A stretch of DNA of 64,000 bases from Roseovarius sp. (GTDB taxonomy: Bacteria > Pseudomonadota > Alphaproteobacteria > Rhodobacterales > Rhodobacteraceae), in the NCBI RefSeq assembly GCF_030373445.1, contig NZ_JAUCYU010000003.1, positions 62,001 through 126,000 of the forward strand, read 5' to 3'. The translations under genes were made by a program, and so were the position numbers. The notes beneath the pieces are model-generated. The model made no database searches. It saw only the letters and a program-made list of their open reading frames with translations, and was not told where the DNA came from. Below, piece after piece: positions 34,606 through 43,713 of the stretch (its first letter is position 1; the number at the start of each line of letters is the position of its first letter).

Positions 34606-35409
34606 ATGCTCGACCACCTGACAGATATCCGGCCTGCCGAAGCGACCGCCCGGGACGTGCCCGAGCCGCTGATCGAGGCGCGCGGACTTTGCAAGGCGTA
34701 TTCCCGGCGCGCCGTGGTGCTGGACGGGGTCGACCTGCGCATCGAGGCGGGCGAGAGGGTGGCGCTGATCGGGTCGAACGGCAGCGGGAAGTCGACGCTG
34801 CTGAAATGCCTGATCGGGCTGCATCCGATCACCGGCGGCGAACTGACCTGTTTTGGCGAGCCGGTGGGCCCGCAGGCGAGCCGGGCGCAACGTCTCCGGA
34901 CGCGGCGGCAGACCGGTTTCGTGTTCCAGAAACATTGCCTCGTGCGCCGGCGCTCGGTGTTGTCGAACGTCATTCACGGGCTTTTCGGCGAGGCGGGCAG
35001 CTGGCGCGCCTTCTGCCACAGCCTGGCGCCGGAAGACTGGCGCGGCCGGGCGATGGAGGCGCTTGACGCGGTCAACCTTGCCGACAAGGCGATGCTGCGC
35101 GCGGATACCCTGTCGGGCGGACAGCAGCAGCGGGTCGCCGTGGCCCGGGCGCTGGTGCGCAGGCCCCGGCTTCTCATCGCCGACGAGCCGGCCGCCAGCC
35201 TTGACCCGGTGTCCGGCCGCAACGTCATGGAGCTGTTCTCGACCCTGTGCCGGGAGCATGACATCACGCTGCTCTACACCTCGCATGACATGGCCCATGC
35301 GACGGCCTATGCGGACCGGGTCGTCGCCCTCAAGGGCGGCCGGGTGCATTTCGACCGACCGGTCGCGAAGGTCAGCCGGGCCAATCTTCACGACGTGTTC
35401 GATGGCTGA
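34606..35409 (+). CDS. phnC: Phosphonate ABC transporter ATPase (PhnC-like)
   Basis: The ATPase has 267 residues with Walker A GSNGSGKST near 64, the PhnC-typical TGFVFQKHCLVRRRSVLSNVIHG Q-loop region, signature LSGGQQQRVAVARAL and Walker B LLIADEPAASLD. It has an N-terminal extension of about 20 residues. It overlaps phnE by eight bases (ATGGCTGA), which indicates coupled translation. Confidence 0.92.
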   Translation: MLDHLTDIRPAEATARDVPEPLIEARGLCKAYSRRAVVLDGVDLRIEAGERVALIGSNGSGKSTLLKCLIGLHPITGGELTCFGEPVGPQASRAQRLRTRRQTGFVFQKHCLVRRRSVLSNVIHGLFGEAGSWRAFCHSLAPEDWRGRAMEALDAVNLADKAMLRADTLSGGQQQRVAVARALVRRPRLLIADEPAASLDPVSGRNVMELFSTLCREHDITLLYTSHDMAHATAYADRVVALKGGRVHFDRPVAKVSRANLHDVFDG

Positions 35410-36202
35410 GCGCGGTTTCCCCCAACCCGGCCGGTTCGAAGGGTTCTCCGCCCTCAACTTCGCGCTTCTGGTGGCGCTCGGGGCCGTGATCCTCGCCTCG
35501 ATGGGCAAGGTCGCCCCGTCGCCGCAGCAACTTGCCGAGGGCGTGCCGGGCATGGCCAGCCTCGTGGGCCGGATGCTGCCGCCCAATACCGAGCCGGCCT
35601 TCCTTGCCCGGATCGGGATGCGCATTCTCGAGACCTTCCAGATCGCGCTGGTGGGCGCGGCAATCGGGATCGTGCTGAGCCTGCCCATCGCCTGGTGCGC
35701 CGCGCGCGGCGTCTCGCCTTTCGGGCGGGGCAGTTTCCTGGTGAAGGCCTTCGTGTCGTTCCTGCGCACCGTGCCCGACCTAGTCTGGGCCCTGTTGTTC
35801 GTGGCCTCCATCGGGTTGGGCGCCGTGGCCGGGACCATGACCATCGTGGTCGATACCATCGGCTTTTGCGGGCGTTTCTTCGCGGAAGCGATGGAAGACG
35901 CCGAGAAGGAACCGCAGGAGGCTCTGTCGGCCATCGGCGCGGGCAAGGGCTCGATCCTGGTGGGCGCCATCCTGCCCGATATCATGCCGTCGCTGATCAA
36001 CTCGTCGCTCTTTGCGGTGGAGAAGGCGGTGCGGTCCTCGGTGGTGCTGGGCCTGGTCGGCGCGGGCGGGATCGGGCAGGAGTTGAAGGTGGCCTTCGAC
36101 CTCTTCCAGTACCGCAACGCGTCGATGATCATCCTCGCGATCTTCCTGATCGTGCTGGTGATGGAGATCTGCACCGACAAGCTGCGCGCCCGCATCCAGT
36201 AG
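35402..36202 (+). CDS. phnE: Phosphonate ABC transporter permease (PhnE-like)
   Basis: The permease has 266 residues with the PhnE core: RILETFQIALVGAAIGIVLSLPIAW, FLRTVPDLVWALLFV and the coupling loop LSAIGAGKGSILVGAILPDIMP. Six membrane helices. I start at ATG 35402 inside the end of phnC; a longer frame upstream is only the shadow of phnC. A single phnE is present, so the channel would be a homodimer. Confidence 0.92.
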   Translation: MAERGFPQPGRFEGFSALNFALLVALGAVILASMGKVAPSPQQLAEGVPGMASLVGRMLPPNTEPAFLARIGMRILETFQIALVGAAIGIVLSLPIAWCAARGVSPFGRGSFLVKAFVSFLRTVPDLVWALLFVASIGLGAVAGTMTIVVDTIGFCGRFFAEAMEDAEKEPQEALSAIGAGKGSILVGAILPDIMPSLINSSLFAVEKAVRSSVVLGLVGAGGIGQELKVAFDLFQYRNASMIILAIFLIVLVMEICTDKLRARIQ

Positions 36203-36380
36203 GCGCCGGGCCGGAGCGCCGGAAGAAGTTACCAAAAGGTTAACGACGGGGTGATTTCGCGCCGGCCGCCGGATCGGGCCCCGGCCGGACATTCACGGCC
36301 ATCCAACCCGCAAGCCGTCACCGTTTCCTTAAGCCGCCGGGCCCGGGGTGCGAAACGGAAACTTTTCGCCCCGCATCGGG

Positions 36381-36407
36381 TTGACTAGGAACGGGGCCGG
36401 CCGTTCC
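36381..36407 (+). promoter_or_regulatory. Promoter-like box with dyad upstream of ku
   Basis: TTGACT (36381-36386) resembles a -35 box. It is followed by GGAACGG-GGCCGG-CCGTTCC (36388-36407), an inverted repeat with 7-bp arms and a 6-bp spacer, where the spacer and -10 region would be. No clear -10 sequence is visible. It ends 38 bases before the ku ATG, so a repressor site is possible. Confidence 0.3.
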
Positions 36408-36445
36408 GGCGCGGCCCGCCCTGCCTGCTGCGAAAGGAAAAGGTG

Positions 36446-37285
36446 ATGGCGTCGCGTGCAATCTGGAAAGGGCAGTTGAGGCTGTCGCTGGTCTCGATCC
36501 CGGTGGAAATCCATTCGGCCCGCAACTCCGGCAGCCAGGTGTCGTTCCGCCAGATCCACAAGCCCAGCGGCAAGCCGGTGCGCTATCAGAAGGTGGTGCA
36601 GGGGGTCGGACCGGTGGAATCCGACGACATCATGAAGGGCTACGAGACGGATGACGGCGAATACATCCTGCTGGAACCCGACGAGATCGACGCCATCAAG
36701 CTGGAAACCAAGAAGACGCTGGAGCTGAGCCAGTTCGTCGAGGTGACGGAGATCGCGCCGATCTGGTTCGACCGGCCCTATTACGTGGTGCCCTCGGACG
36801 AGCTGGCCGAGGATGCCTATCGCGTGGTGCGCGACGCGCTGCGCAAGACGAAGAAGGCCGGGCTGGGGCAGCTGACGATGCGGGGCAAGGAATATCTCTG
36901 CGCGATCCGGCCCTGTGGCGACGGGCTGCTGATGGAGACGCTGCATTACCAGAACGAGATCCGCGAGGCCGAGCCGATGTTTTCCGGCATCGAGGACGAG
37001 GCGCCGGACAAGGAGCTGCTGGAGGTGGCGACGCAGCTGATCGACAAGAAGACCGCGCCGTTCGACGCCGCCGCCTTCGAGGATCACTATGCCGCCGCGC
37101 TGCGCGACCTGATCGACCGCAAGATGAAGTCGAAGAAGACCCCGCGCGCCAAGACCTCGCAGGATGACGAGCGGCCCGAGGGCGAGAACGTGGTCGACCT
37201 GATGGATGCCTTGAAGAAGAGCCTCAAGCAAAGCAAGGGCGGCAGCAAGAGCAGTAGCAGCAAGGGCAAGAAGAAGGCCTCATGA
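36446..37285 (+). CDS. ku: Bacterial Ku protein (non-homologous end joining)
   Basis: The 279-residue protein has the prokaryotic Ku core: MASRAIWKGQLRLSLVSIPVE start, SFRQIHKPSGKPVRYQKVV, PIWFDRPYYVVP and DRKMKSKKTP. A Lys/Ser-rich C-terminal tail is typical for Ku proteins that recruit LigD. Ku homodimers ring DNA ends. The ATG at 36446 (preceded by AAAGGA) is preferred over GTG 36443. Its stop overlaps the ligD start (ATGA), so the two are translationally coupled. Confidence 0.95.
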   Translation: MASRAIWKGQLRLSLVSIPVEIHSARNSGSQVSFRQIHKPSGKPVRYQKVVQGVGPVESDDIMKGYETDDGEYILLEPDEIDAIKLETKKTLELSQFVEVTEIAPIWFDRPYYVVPSDELAEDAYRVVRDALRKTKKAGLGQLTMRGKEYLCAIRPCGDGLLMETLHYQNEIREAEPMFSGIEDEAPDKELLEVATQLIDKKTAPFDAAAFEDHYAAALRDLIDRKMKSKKTPRAKTSQDDERPEGENVVDLMDALKKSLKQSKGGSKSSSSKGKKKAS

Positions 37286-39729
37286 GGAGCCTCGAGGCCT
37301 ATTCCGGCAAGCGCGATTTCGAGGTCACGCCCGAGCCGCGCGCCGAGCTGGTCGAGGCGGGGGGCGACCGGCTGTCCTTCGTGGTGCAGAAGCACGACGC
37401 CCGGCGGCTGCATTTCGATTTCCGGCTGGAATGGGACGGCGTGCTGCTGTCATGGGCGGTGACGCGGGGCCCGTCGAGCGACCCGGGCGAGAAGCGGCTG
37501 GCGGTCAGGACCGAGGATCACCCGGTCTCCTATGGCGCCTTCGAGGGAACGATTCCGGAGAAGGAATATGGAGGCGGCACCGTGATGCTGTGGGACAGCG
37601 GCTGGTGGGAGCCGCTGCACGATCCCGCGGAAGGGCTGGAAAAGGGCAAGCTGCATTTCCGCGTGCATGGCAGCCGGATGAAGGGCGGCTGGGCGCTGGT
37701 GCGGATGCGGGCGAAGACGGGCGAGACACGCGAGAACTGGCTGCTGATCAAGGAGCGGGACGATTTCGCCGGGCGGAGCGCCGATGCGCTGGTGAACAGG
37801 TACAGGACCAGCGTCACCACCGGCCGGGCGATGCGCGATATCGCCCGGGGGCGCGAGGGGGTGACGCCCGCGAAACACTCAAAGCCCCTGCCCCGGTTTC
37901 AGAAGGTCCAGCTTGCCACGCTGCGCGATGCCCCTCCCGAGGGCGAGGATTGGCAGCACGAGGCGAAGTTCGACGGCTATCGCTGCCTCGTTGCCGTGGG
38001 CAAGGGGGGCGTGCGGCTGTTCACCCGGAACGGCAAGGACTGGTCGGACCGGTTCGGCGCGCTGTGCGAGCCGGCGGCGGGGTTGAAGTGCCAGTCGGCA
38101 TTGATCGACGGCGAGGTGATCGCCGGGGGCGGCGGCGGCGATTTCTCGGCGCTGCAGCGGGCGTTGACGGAAGGCGGGGCGCTGACCTGCTACGTCTTCG
38201 ACTGTCTTGCGCTGGATGGCGAGAGCCTGACCGGCAAACCCCTGCGGGAGCGGCGCAAGGCGCTGGAAGGGCTGTTCAAGGGGCAGCCGCCGAGGGGGGC
38301 GCTGCGGCTAAGCCCGGTGATCGAGGGCGACGGCCATGCCGCGCTGGCGGCGATGTGCGATGCGGGGGGCGAAGGGATCATCTCGAAGCGGCTGGATGCG
38401 CCCTATCGCGCCGGGCGCGGGCGGGCCTGGATCAAGTCAAAATGCCTGCGGCGGGCCGAGTTCGTGGTGGGCGGCTGGTCGCCTTCGGACAAGCGCGGCC
38501 GGGCGTTTTCCTCTCTGCTGCTGGGCAGTTACGAGGGGGGCCGGCTGATCTATCGCGGCCGGGTGGGGACCGGGTTCGACGAGCAGGCTTTGGAAGAGAT
38601 CGGCAAGCGGTTGAAGGCGATGACGCGCAAGACGGCGCCGTTCGACGGTGAGCTGCCCGCCGAGACGAAGGGGGCGCACTGGTGCCGGCCGGAGCTGGTG
38701 GCCGAGGTGGACTATGCCGGGTTTACCGGCGAGGGGCGCGTTCGGCACGGGGTGTTCAAGGGCCTGCGCGAGGACAAGGCGGCGGGCGAGGTGAGCGCCG
38801 CGGCGGAGGTGGACGTCGACGCCGACACGGGGGACGATATCCGGATCGCGGGCGTGCGGATTTCCAGCCCCGGGCGCGTGGTCTATCCCGGGGGCGGGCT
38901 GACCAAGGGCGAGGTGGCGCGGCATTACGAGCGGGTGGCCGGGCGGATGCTGGCCCATGCCGGCGACCGGCCGTTGTCGTTGTTGCGCTGTCCCGGCGGG
39001 CTGGGGGGCGAGTGCTTCTTCCAGAAGCACGCCGGGAAGGGGTTTCCCACGGGTGTGAAAAGCCTGCCGATCGAGGAAAAGGACGGCGGGACAGAGGATT
39101 ACATGTATGTCACCGGCGCCGGGGGGCTGCTGGGCGCCGCGCAGATGGGAACGCTGGAGTTTCACATATGGGGCGCCGCGCGGGACCGGATCGAGCGGCC
39201 CGACCGGATGGTCTTCGACCTCGACCCGGACGAGGGGCTGGGCTTTGCCGAGGTGGTGAAGGCGGCGCGCGAGGTGCGCGAGGGGCTCGCGGCCTGCGGG
39301 CTCGACAGCGTGCCGATGGTGACGGGCGGCAAGGGGGTGCACGTGATCGTGCCGCTGCGGCGGGTGGCGGGGTGGGAGACGGTCAAATACTTCTCTCAGG
39401 CCTTTGCACGCATCCTGGCCGGGCGGGCACCGGGGCGCTACACGGCGACCATGTCGAAGAAGAAGCGCAAGGGGCGGATCTTCGTCGACTGGCTGCGCAA
39501 CGAGCGGGGGGCGACGGCGATCGCGCCCTATTCCCTGCGGGCGCGGGAGGGGGCGGCTGTGGCGGTGCCGGTGACGTGGAAGGAGCTCGACCGGCTGAAG
39601 GCGCCGGACGGGTTTCACGTGGACGACATGGAGGCGCGGATGGCCCGGCCCTGCCCGCTGGAGGCGGCGAAACCGGGCGGCATTACGGCCAAGGTGGTCG
39701 AGGCGCTGGAGGCGTGGTCGACAGGCTGA
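37282..39729 (+). CDS. ligD: ATP-dependent DNA ligase D (phosphoesterase-ligase-polymerase)
   Basis: The 815-residue multidomain enzyme has, in order, a 3'-phosphoesterase domain (about 35-165, RLHFDFRLEWDG with His44/Asp46 and EDHPVSYGAFEG), an ATP-dependent ligase domain with nucleotidyl-Lys229 in AKFDGYR and an OB fold (about 205-520), and a primase-like polymerase domain (about 530-815, VFDLDPDEG metal site and VMVTGGKGVHVIVPL type motif). This is the usual domain order in alphaproteobacteria. With Ku it forms a complete two-gene end-joining system. GC-rich codon use matches the neighbours. Confidence 0.95.
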   Translation: MRSLEAYSGKRDFEVTPEPRAELVEAGGDRLSFVVQKHDARRLHFDFRLEWDGVLLSWAVTRGPSSDPGEKRLAVRTEDHPVSYGAFEGTIPEKEYGGGTVMLWDSGWWEPLHDPAEGLEKGKLHFRVHGSRMKGGWALVRMRAKTGETRENWLLIKERDDFAGRSADALVNRYRTSVTTGRAMRDIARGREGVTPAKHSKPLPRFQKVQLATLRDAPPEGEDWQHEAKFDGYRCLVAVGKGGVRLFTRNGKDWSDRFGALCEPAAGLKCQSALIDGEVIAGGGGGDFSALQRALTEGGALTCYVFDCLALDGESLTGKPLRERRKALEGLFKGQPPRGALRLSPVIEGDGHAALAAMCDAGGEGIISKRLDAPYRAGRGRAWIKSKCLRRAEFVVGGWSPSDKRGRAFSSLLLGSYEGGRLIYRGRVGTGFDEQALEEIGKRLKAMTRKTAPFDGELPAETKGAHWCRPELVAEVDYAGFTGEGRVRHGVFKGLREDKAAGEVSAAAEVDVDADTGDDIRIAGVRISSPGRVVYPGGGLTKGEVARHYERVAGRMLAHAGDRPLSLLRCPGGLGGECFFQKHAGKGFPTGVKSLPIEEKDGGTEDYMYVTGAGGLLGAAQMGTLEFHIWGAARDRIERPDRMVFDLDPDEGLGFAEVVKAAREVREGLAACGLDSVPMVTGGKGVHVIVPLRRVAGWETVKYFSQAFARILAGRAPGRYTATMSKKKRKGRIFVDWLRNERGATAIAPYSLRAREGAAVAVPVTWKELDRLKAPDGFHVDDMEARMARPCPLEAAKPGGITAKVVEALEAWSTG

Positions 39730-39784
39730 ACGGGGCGTTACCGCGATTCGTTGGTTAACGGCCTTGTTTTGCTGGGAAGCCGAC

Positions 39785-39828
39785 GTCGGTATCACGTCGG
39801 TATTCTGTCGGTATCGCGTCGGTGCCGG
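39785..39828. repeat. Four tandem 11-bp repeats
   Basis: GTCGGTATCAC, GTCGGTATTCT, GTCGGTATCGC and GTCGGTGCCGG start at 39785, 39796, 39807 and 39818 with an exact 11-base period. A weaker fifth copy (GTCGGCATTGC) starts at 39830. They lie in the 234-base gap between convergent ligD and the molybdenum hydroxylase operon, so they are not in an obvious promoter. Confidence 0.7.
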
Positions 39829-39867
39829 GGTCGGCATTGCCATTGGTTAATGTGGCGCCCCGGGCCT

Positions 39868-39889
39868 GCGCCCCCAGATATGGGGGCGC
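39868..39889. terminator. Hairpin between convergent ligD and the molybdenum hydroxylase gene
   Basis: GCGCCCCCA pairs perfectly with TGGGGGCGC around a GATA loop (9-bp stem). It is in the convergent gap and could serve both strands. No T-run on either side. Confidence 0.45.
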
Positions 39890-39963
39890 GCGCAACGGCA
39901 AGGGGGGCGGGCTTCCGCGCGGAACGGGCTGGCTCTTCCCAGCGCGTGGGACGATCCGGGCGG

Positions 39964-42144
39964 CTAGAGGCGCTCCAGCCCGCCGAGCACCCTGTCGGGG
40001 GTGGCGGGCATGTCGCGGAGGCGGACGCCGCAGGCGTGGTGGAGGGCGTTGAGGATCGCCGCGCCGGCGCCGCAGATGCCGAGCTCGCCCAGCCCCTTGG
40101 ATTGCATCGGCCCGGCCCACGGATCGCGCTCTTCCACGAAATGCACCTCGAGCGGGGGCACGTCGGCATTGGTGGCGACGTGGTACTCGGCCAGGTCGCG
40201 GTTGACGATGTGGCCGTCGCGGCGGTCATGGACCAGCCCTTCGGTCAGGGCCATGCCGATGCCCCATGTCATGCCGCCGTGGCACTGGCTGCGGGCGGTT
40301 TTCTGGTTGAGGATGCGGCCGGCGGCGAAGCTGCCCAGCATCCGGCGCACGCGGATCTCGCCGGTGATGTCGTTGACCGCGACCTCGGCGAAATGGGCGC
40401 CGAAGGTGGATTGGCGGACATCCTCGAACGCCTTGCCGGCGTCGATATGGCCGTGACCGGTGAGCGTGTCGCCGCCCAGCAGGTCGGAGAGCGCGCGGGT
40501 GGTGTTGCCGCAGGTCGCCTGCCCGTCCTTCAGGGTCAGGTCGCGCTCGTCGCACTCCATCATCGAGGCCAGCTGCTGGCGGAGGTCGAGCGCGGCGAGC
40601 CAGGTGGCGTTGCCGGTCGAGGCCGCGCCCCAGGAGCCGCCGGAGCCCGAGCCCGGCGGATACTCGGTATCGCCCAGCTTCACGGTGACCCGGTCGGCGG
40701 GCAGGCCCAGCGCCTCGCCCGCGATCTGGGTGAGGATGGCGTAGGTGCCGGTGCCGATATCGGTCATGTCGGTTTCCACGAGCGCGCCCCCGGCGGTCAG
40801 GGTGATGCGGGCCTCGGCCTCGGACAGGATGTTGACGCGGAAGGCGGCGGCCATGCCGGTGCCGATCCACCATTCGCCGTCGCGCTGTTGGCGCGGGGCG
40901 GGGTTGCGGCCCTGCCAGCCGAAACATTTCGCGCCGTCCTGCAGGGTTTCGGCCAACATGTGGGAGGAAAACGGGATACCGCTTTGCGGATCCTTCTCGG
41001 GGATGTTGCGCAGGCGCAGCTCGATCGGGTCGAGGCCCAGTTGGACCGCCAGTTCGTCCATGGCGCATTCGAAGGCGGTGACGCCCACCGCCTCGCCGGG
41101 GGCGCGGACGGAACCGGCGGCGGGCCGGTGAAGGCGCGCGACGCGTTCGCCGATCAGCCGGTTGGCGGCGGCATAGGCGAAGGCGCTGGCCTGGGTGACC
41201 GGCTCGGCGAAGGATTCGTCGGGGAGATTGGAGACGAGGGCCTCGTGGCCGAGCCCGGTGAGGCGCCCGTCGGACGAGGCGGCCAGGCGGATGCGCTGGC
41301 GGGTTTCGGAGCGGCGGGTGATGGTCTCGAAGACCTGCCGGCGGTGCTGGACCACGCGGACGGGGCGGTCGAGTTCCTTTGCCGCGATGGCGGCGGCGAC
41401 GGTCTCGGCGGAAATGCCGAGCTTGGAGCCGAAGCCGCCGCCGACGTAAGGCGAGAGCAGCCGCACCCTGGCCGGGTCGATGCCGAGGCAGTCGGCCAGT
41501 TCATTGCGGTTGTATTTCAGCATCTGGAGCGAGGCGCGGACGGTGAGGTTCTCGCCGTCCCAGGCCGCCACGGCGGCGTGGGGCTCCATCGGGGCGCTGG
41601 AGTGACCGGCGGTGGTGTACTCGGCGTCGATGCTGTGGGGGGCGTCGGCCATGGCGGCGTCGAGGTCGCCCTGCCCGTCCGGTTCGCCCTCCGGCTCGAC
41701 GGCCTGAGGGTCGACCGGGCCGGGCGGGCCGTCCGCGGTGATCTTCAGCGCGTTGGCGGCATGGCGGGCCTGCTCGAAGCTTTCGGCGACGACGAGGGCG
41801 ATGGGCTGGCCGGTATAGGCGGCGCTGTCGACGCCCTGCACGGGGGCCTCGTTGGCGGTGCCCTGGGCGGAATTGCGGACCATGCGGGGGTCGCGGATCA
41901 CGGCGAGCACGCCTTGCATGGCGCGGATATCGTCGGCATTGGTGGCGGTCAGCGCCCCCTGCCCCGGCGCGCGCACCAGCACGCCGAAGGCGCAGCCCCC
42001 GGGGATGTCGTCGGCCGCGTAGGTGGCCGCGCCGGTGACCTTCAGGTGACCTTCGGGCCGGTCGGCCGGGGTGCCGAGCAGGCCCTGGGCGAGGCTGTCG
42101 GCGCGGTCTTCGGACTTGTCGTCGAGCTTGATCCGGATGGTCAT
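39964..42144 (-). CDS. Molybdopterin-binding subunit of a xanthine-dehydrogenase-family hydroxylase (PaoC-like)
   Basis: The 726-residue large subunit has the molybdenum cofactor motifs GGGFGSK (near 236) and [15 protein letters not shown], the latter with the catalytic Glu near the C terminus. It lacks the CoxL loop of CO dehydrogenases. Length and gene order match E. coli PaoC, an aldehyde oxidoreductase. It overlaps the FAD-subunit gene by ATGA. The substrate is not readable: aldehydes or N-heterocycles are both family options. No dedicated XdhC/PaoD maturation chaperone gene is in the window. Confidence 0.88.
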   Translation of the reverse strand: MTIRIKLDDKSEDRADSLAQGLLGTPADRPEGHLKVTGAATYAADDIPGGCAFGVLVRAPGQGALTATNADDIRAMQGVLAVIRDPRMVRNSAQGTANEAPVQGVDSAAYTGQPIALVVAESFEQARHAANALKITADGPPGPVDPQAVEPEGEPDGQGDLDAAMADAPHSIDAEYTTAGHSSAPMEPHAAVAAWDGENLTVRASLQMLKYNRNELADCLGIDPARVRLLSPYVGGGFGSKLGISAETVAAAIAAKELDRPVRVVQHRRQVFETITRRSETRQRIRLAASSDGRLTGLGHEALVSNLPDESFAEPVTQASAFAYAAANRLIGERVARLHRPAAGSVRAPGEAVGVTAFECAMDELAVQLGLDPIELRLRNIPEKDPQSGIPFSSHMLAETLQDGAKCFGWQGRNPAPRQQRDGEWWIGTGMAAAFRVNILSEAEARITLTAGGALVETDMTDIGTGTYAILTQIAGEALGLPADRVTVKLGDTEYPPGSGSGGSWGAASTGNATWLAALDLRQQLASMMECDERDLTLKDGQATCGNTTRALSDLLGGDTLTGHGHIDAGKAFEDVRQSTFGAHFAEVAVNDITGEIRVRRMLGSFAAGRILNQKTARSQCHGGMTWGIGMALTEGLVHDRRDGHIVNRDLAEYHVATNADVPPLEVHFVEERDPWAGPMQSKGLGELGICGAGAAILNALHHACGVRLRDMPATPDRVLGGLERL

Positions 42145-43115
42145 GCCGTGGCCTCCTCGAGCACGGCGGGGAGCAGGCGCCGTACCAGTGGTATCTTGAA
42201 ATCGTCGCCGCCGTGGGTCTCGGCGCCCTGCAGCAGGATGTCGGCCACCTTGTCGAAGAGCGCGGCCGAGGGTGTGGTGCCGGTGAGGGTGGCGTCGACC
42301 TCGATATCGCGCCAGGGCTGGGGCGCGAGCCCGCCGAAGCCGATGGCGGCATGGGCGATCCTGCCCCCTTCCATGCGGATCACGGCGGCGATGGAGACCA
42401 GCGCGAAGGCATAGGAGGCGCGGTCGCGCACCTTGCGGTAAACCTGCCGGTCGCCTTTCGGGGCGGGCAGGAAGACGGAGGTGACCAGGTCGCCCGGTTC
42501 GAGCATGGTCTCGATATGCGGCGTGTCGCCCGGCAGGCAGTAGAAATTGTCCATGTCGTAGGCGCGGCGGTTGCCTTCGGGAGATTGTACCTCAACCTGG
42601 GCATCGAGGGCGCGCAGGGCCACGGCCATGTCGCTTGGATGCAGGGCGATGCAGTGTTCGGAGGTGCCGAGGATGGCGTGGTTGCGGGTTTCACCGCCCA
42701 GCGCGGCGCAGCCCTCGCCGGGCGTGCGTTTGTTGCAGGGGGTGTCGGTGTCGTAGAAATAGGGGCAGCGGGTGCGTTGCAGCAGGTTGCCGCCGGTGGT
42801 GGCCTTGTTGCGCAGCTGGCCGGAGGCGCCGGCGAGGAGCGCGCGGGAAAGGACCGGCCAGTCGCGGCGGATGCGGGTGTCGGCGGCGAGGTCGGAATTG
42901 GGGACGGTGGCGCCGATGCGCAGGCCGCCGGCTTCCTCCTCGATGCGGTCGAGGCCGAGGCGGGTGACATCGACCAGTTTGCCCGGGGCCATCACCTCGA
43001 GCTTCATCAGGTCCAGCAGGTTGGTGCCGCCCGCGATGAAGGCGGCGCCCCGGCCGGCGCCCGCGTGGCAGGCGGCGGCGGTGTTCTCGGCGCGCAGGTA
43101 GTCGAAAGGTTTCAT
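42141..43115 (-). CDS. FAD-binding subunit of the molybdenum hydroxylase, with extra Fe-S cysteines (PaoB-like)
   Basis: The 324-residue protein shows the FAD-binding pattern [18 protein letters not shown] and [16 protein letters not shown]. Right after it comes a Cys-rich insertion with Cys117, Cys127 and Cys136 ([21 protein letters not shown]), the feature that holds an additional [4Fe-4S] cluster in PaoB. The start at 43115 overlaps the end of the [2Fe-2S] gene. Electrons probably flow Mo, [2Fe-2S], [4Fe-4S], FAD. Confidence 0.9.
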   Translation of the reverse strand: MKPFDYLRAENTAAACHAGAGRGAAFIAGGTNLLDLMKLEVMAPGKLVDVTRLGLDRIEEEAGGLRIGATVPNSDLAADTRIRRDWPVLSRALLAGASGQLRNKATTGGNLLQRTRCPYFYDTDTPCNKRTPGEGCAALGGETRNHAILGTSEHCIALHPSDMAVALRALDAQVEVQSPEGNRRAYDMDNFYCLPGDTPHIETMLEPGDLVTSVFLPAPKGDRQVYRKVRDRASYAFALVSIAAVIRMEGGRIAHAAIGFGGLAPQPWRDIEVDATLTGTTPSAALFDKVADILLQGAETHGGDDFKIPLVRRLLPAVLEEATA

Positions 43116-43615
43116 GCTTGGTGGCCTTTCGCGTCGCGGATGGCGGCGTTGATGCCGGGGTAGCAAGAGCAGCGGCAGAGGTTGCCGCTCATCCGCTCGG
43201 CGAGCTCGGCCTCGGTCAGCTCGCACGGGCCGTCGAGCGAGGGGCTGACATGGCTGGGCCAGCCGGCGGCGAGCTCGTCGAGCATGGCGGTGGCCGAGCA
43301 GATCTGGCCGGGGGTGCAGTAGCCGCACTGGAAGCCGTCATGCTCTATGAAGGCCTGTTGCAGCGGCGAGAGGGCGCCGTCGGAAAGGCCCTCGACGGTG
43401 GTGATGGCGTCGCCCTCGTGCATCACGGCAAGGCTCAGGCAGGAATTGATGCGGCGGCCGTTGACCAGCACGGTGCAGGCGCCGCACTGGCCCTGGTCGC
43501 AGCCCTTGCGCGAGCCGGTGAGGCCAAGGTGATCGCGCAGCGCGTCGAGCAGGGTGACGCGCGGGTCGAGGTCGAGCGTATGGTCGGCGCCGTTGATGGT
43601 GAGGGTGATCTGCAT
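43112..43615 (-). CDS. [2Fe-2S] subunit of the molybdenum hydroxylase (PaoA-like)
   Basis: The 167-residue iron-sulfur subunit has the plant-type cluster ligands Cys39, Cys44, Cys47 and Cys59, and the second cluster ligands Cys97, Cys100, Cys147 and Cys149. Unlike E. coli PaoA it has no Tat signal peptide, so this enzyme is expected to be cytoplasmic. GGAG sits six bases before the ATG at 43615. It is the first gene of the three-gene set and 98 bases downstream of the disulfide-reductase gene. Confidence 0.93.
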   Translation of the reverse strand: MQITLTINGADHTLDLDPRVTLLDALRDHLGLTGSRKGCDQGQCGACTVLVNGRRINSCLSLAVMHEGDAITTVEGLSDGALSPLQQAFIEHDGFQCGYCTPGQICSATAMLDELAAGWPSHVSPSLDGPCELTEAELAERMSGNLCRCSCYPGINAAIRDAKGHQA

Positions 43616-43713
43616 GGCGTCTCCGGATGGCGGTGGCGGTCGGGCGCGGTGTGTGGAAGGAACCGATACCCGGCGGGGTTTGTTCCTGCGGGCGCCGGTT
43701 TCCGTTGCGGCGG

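Noticed and set aside
39785..39840. CRISPR array or replication iterons.
   Set aside because: The repeats are contiguous 11-mers without unique spacers, and no cas or replication genes are near.
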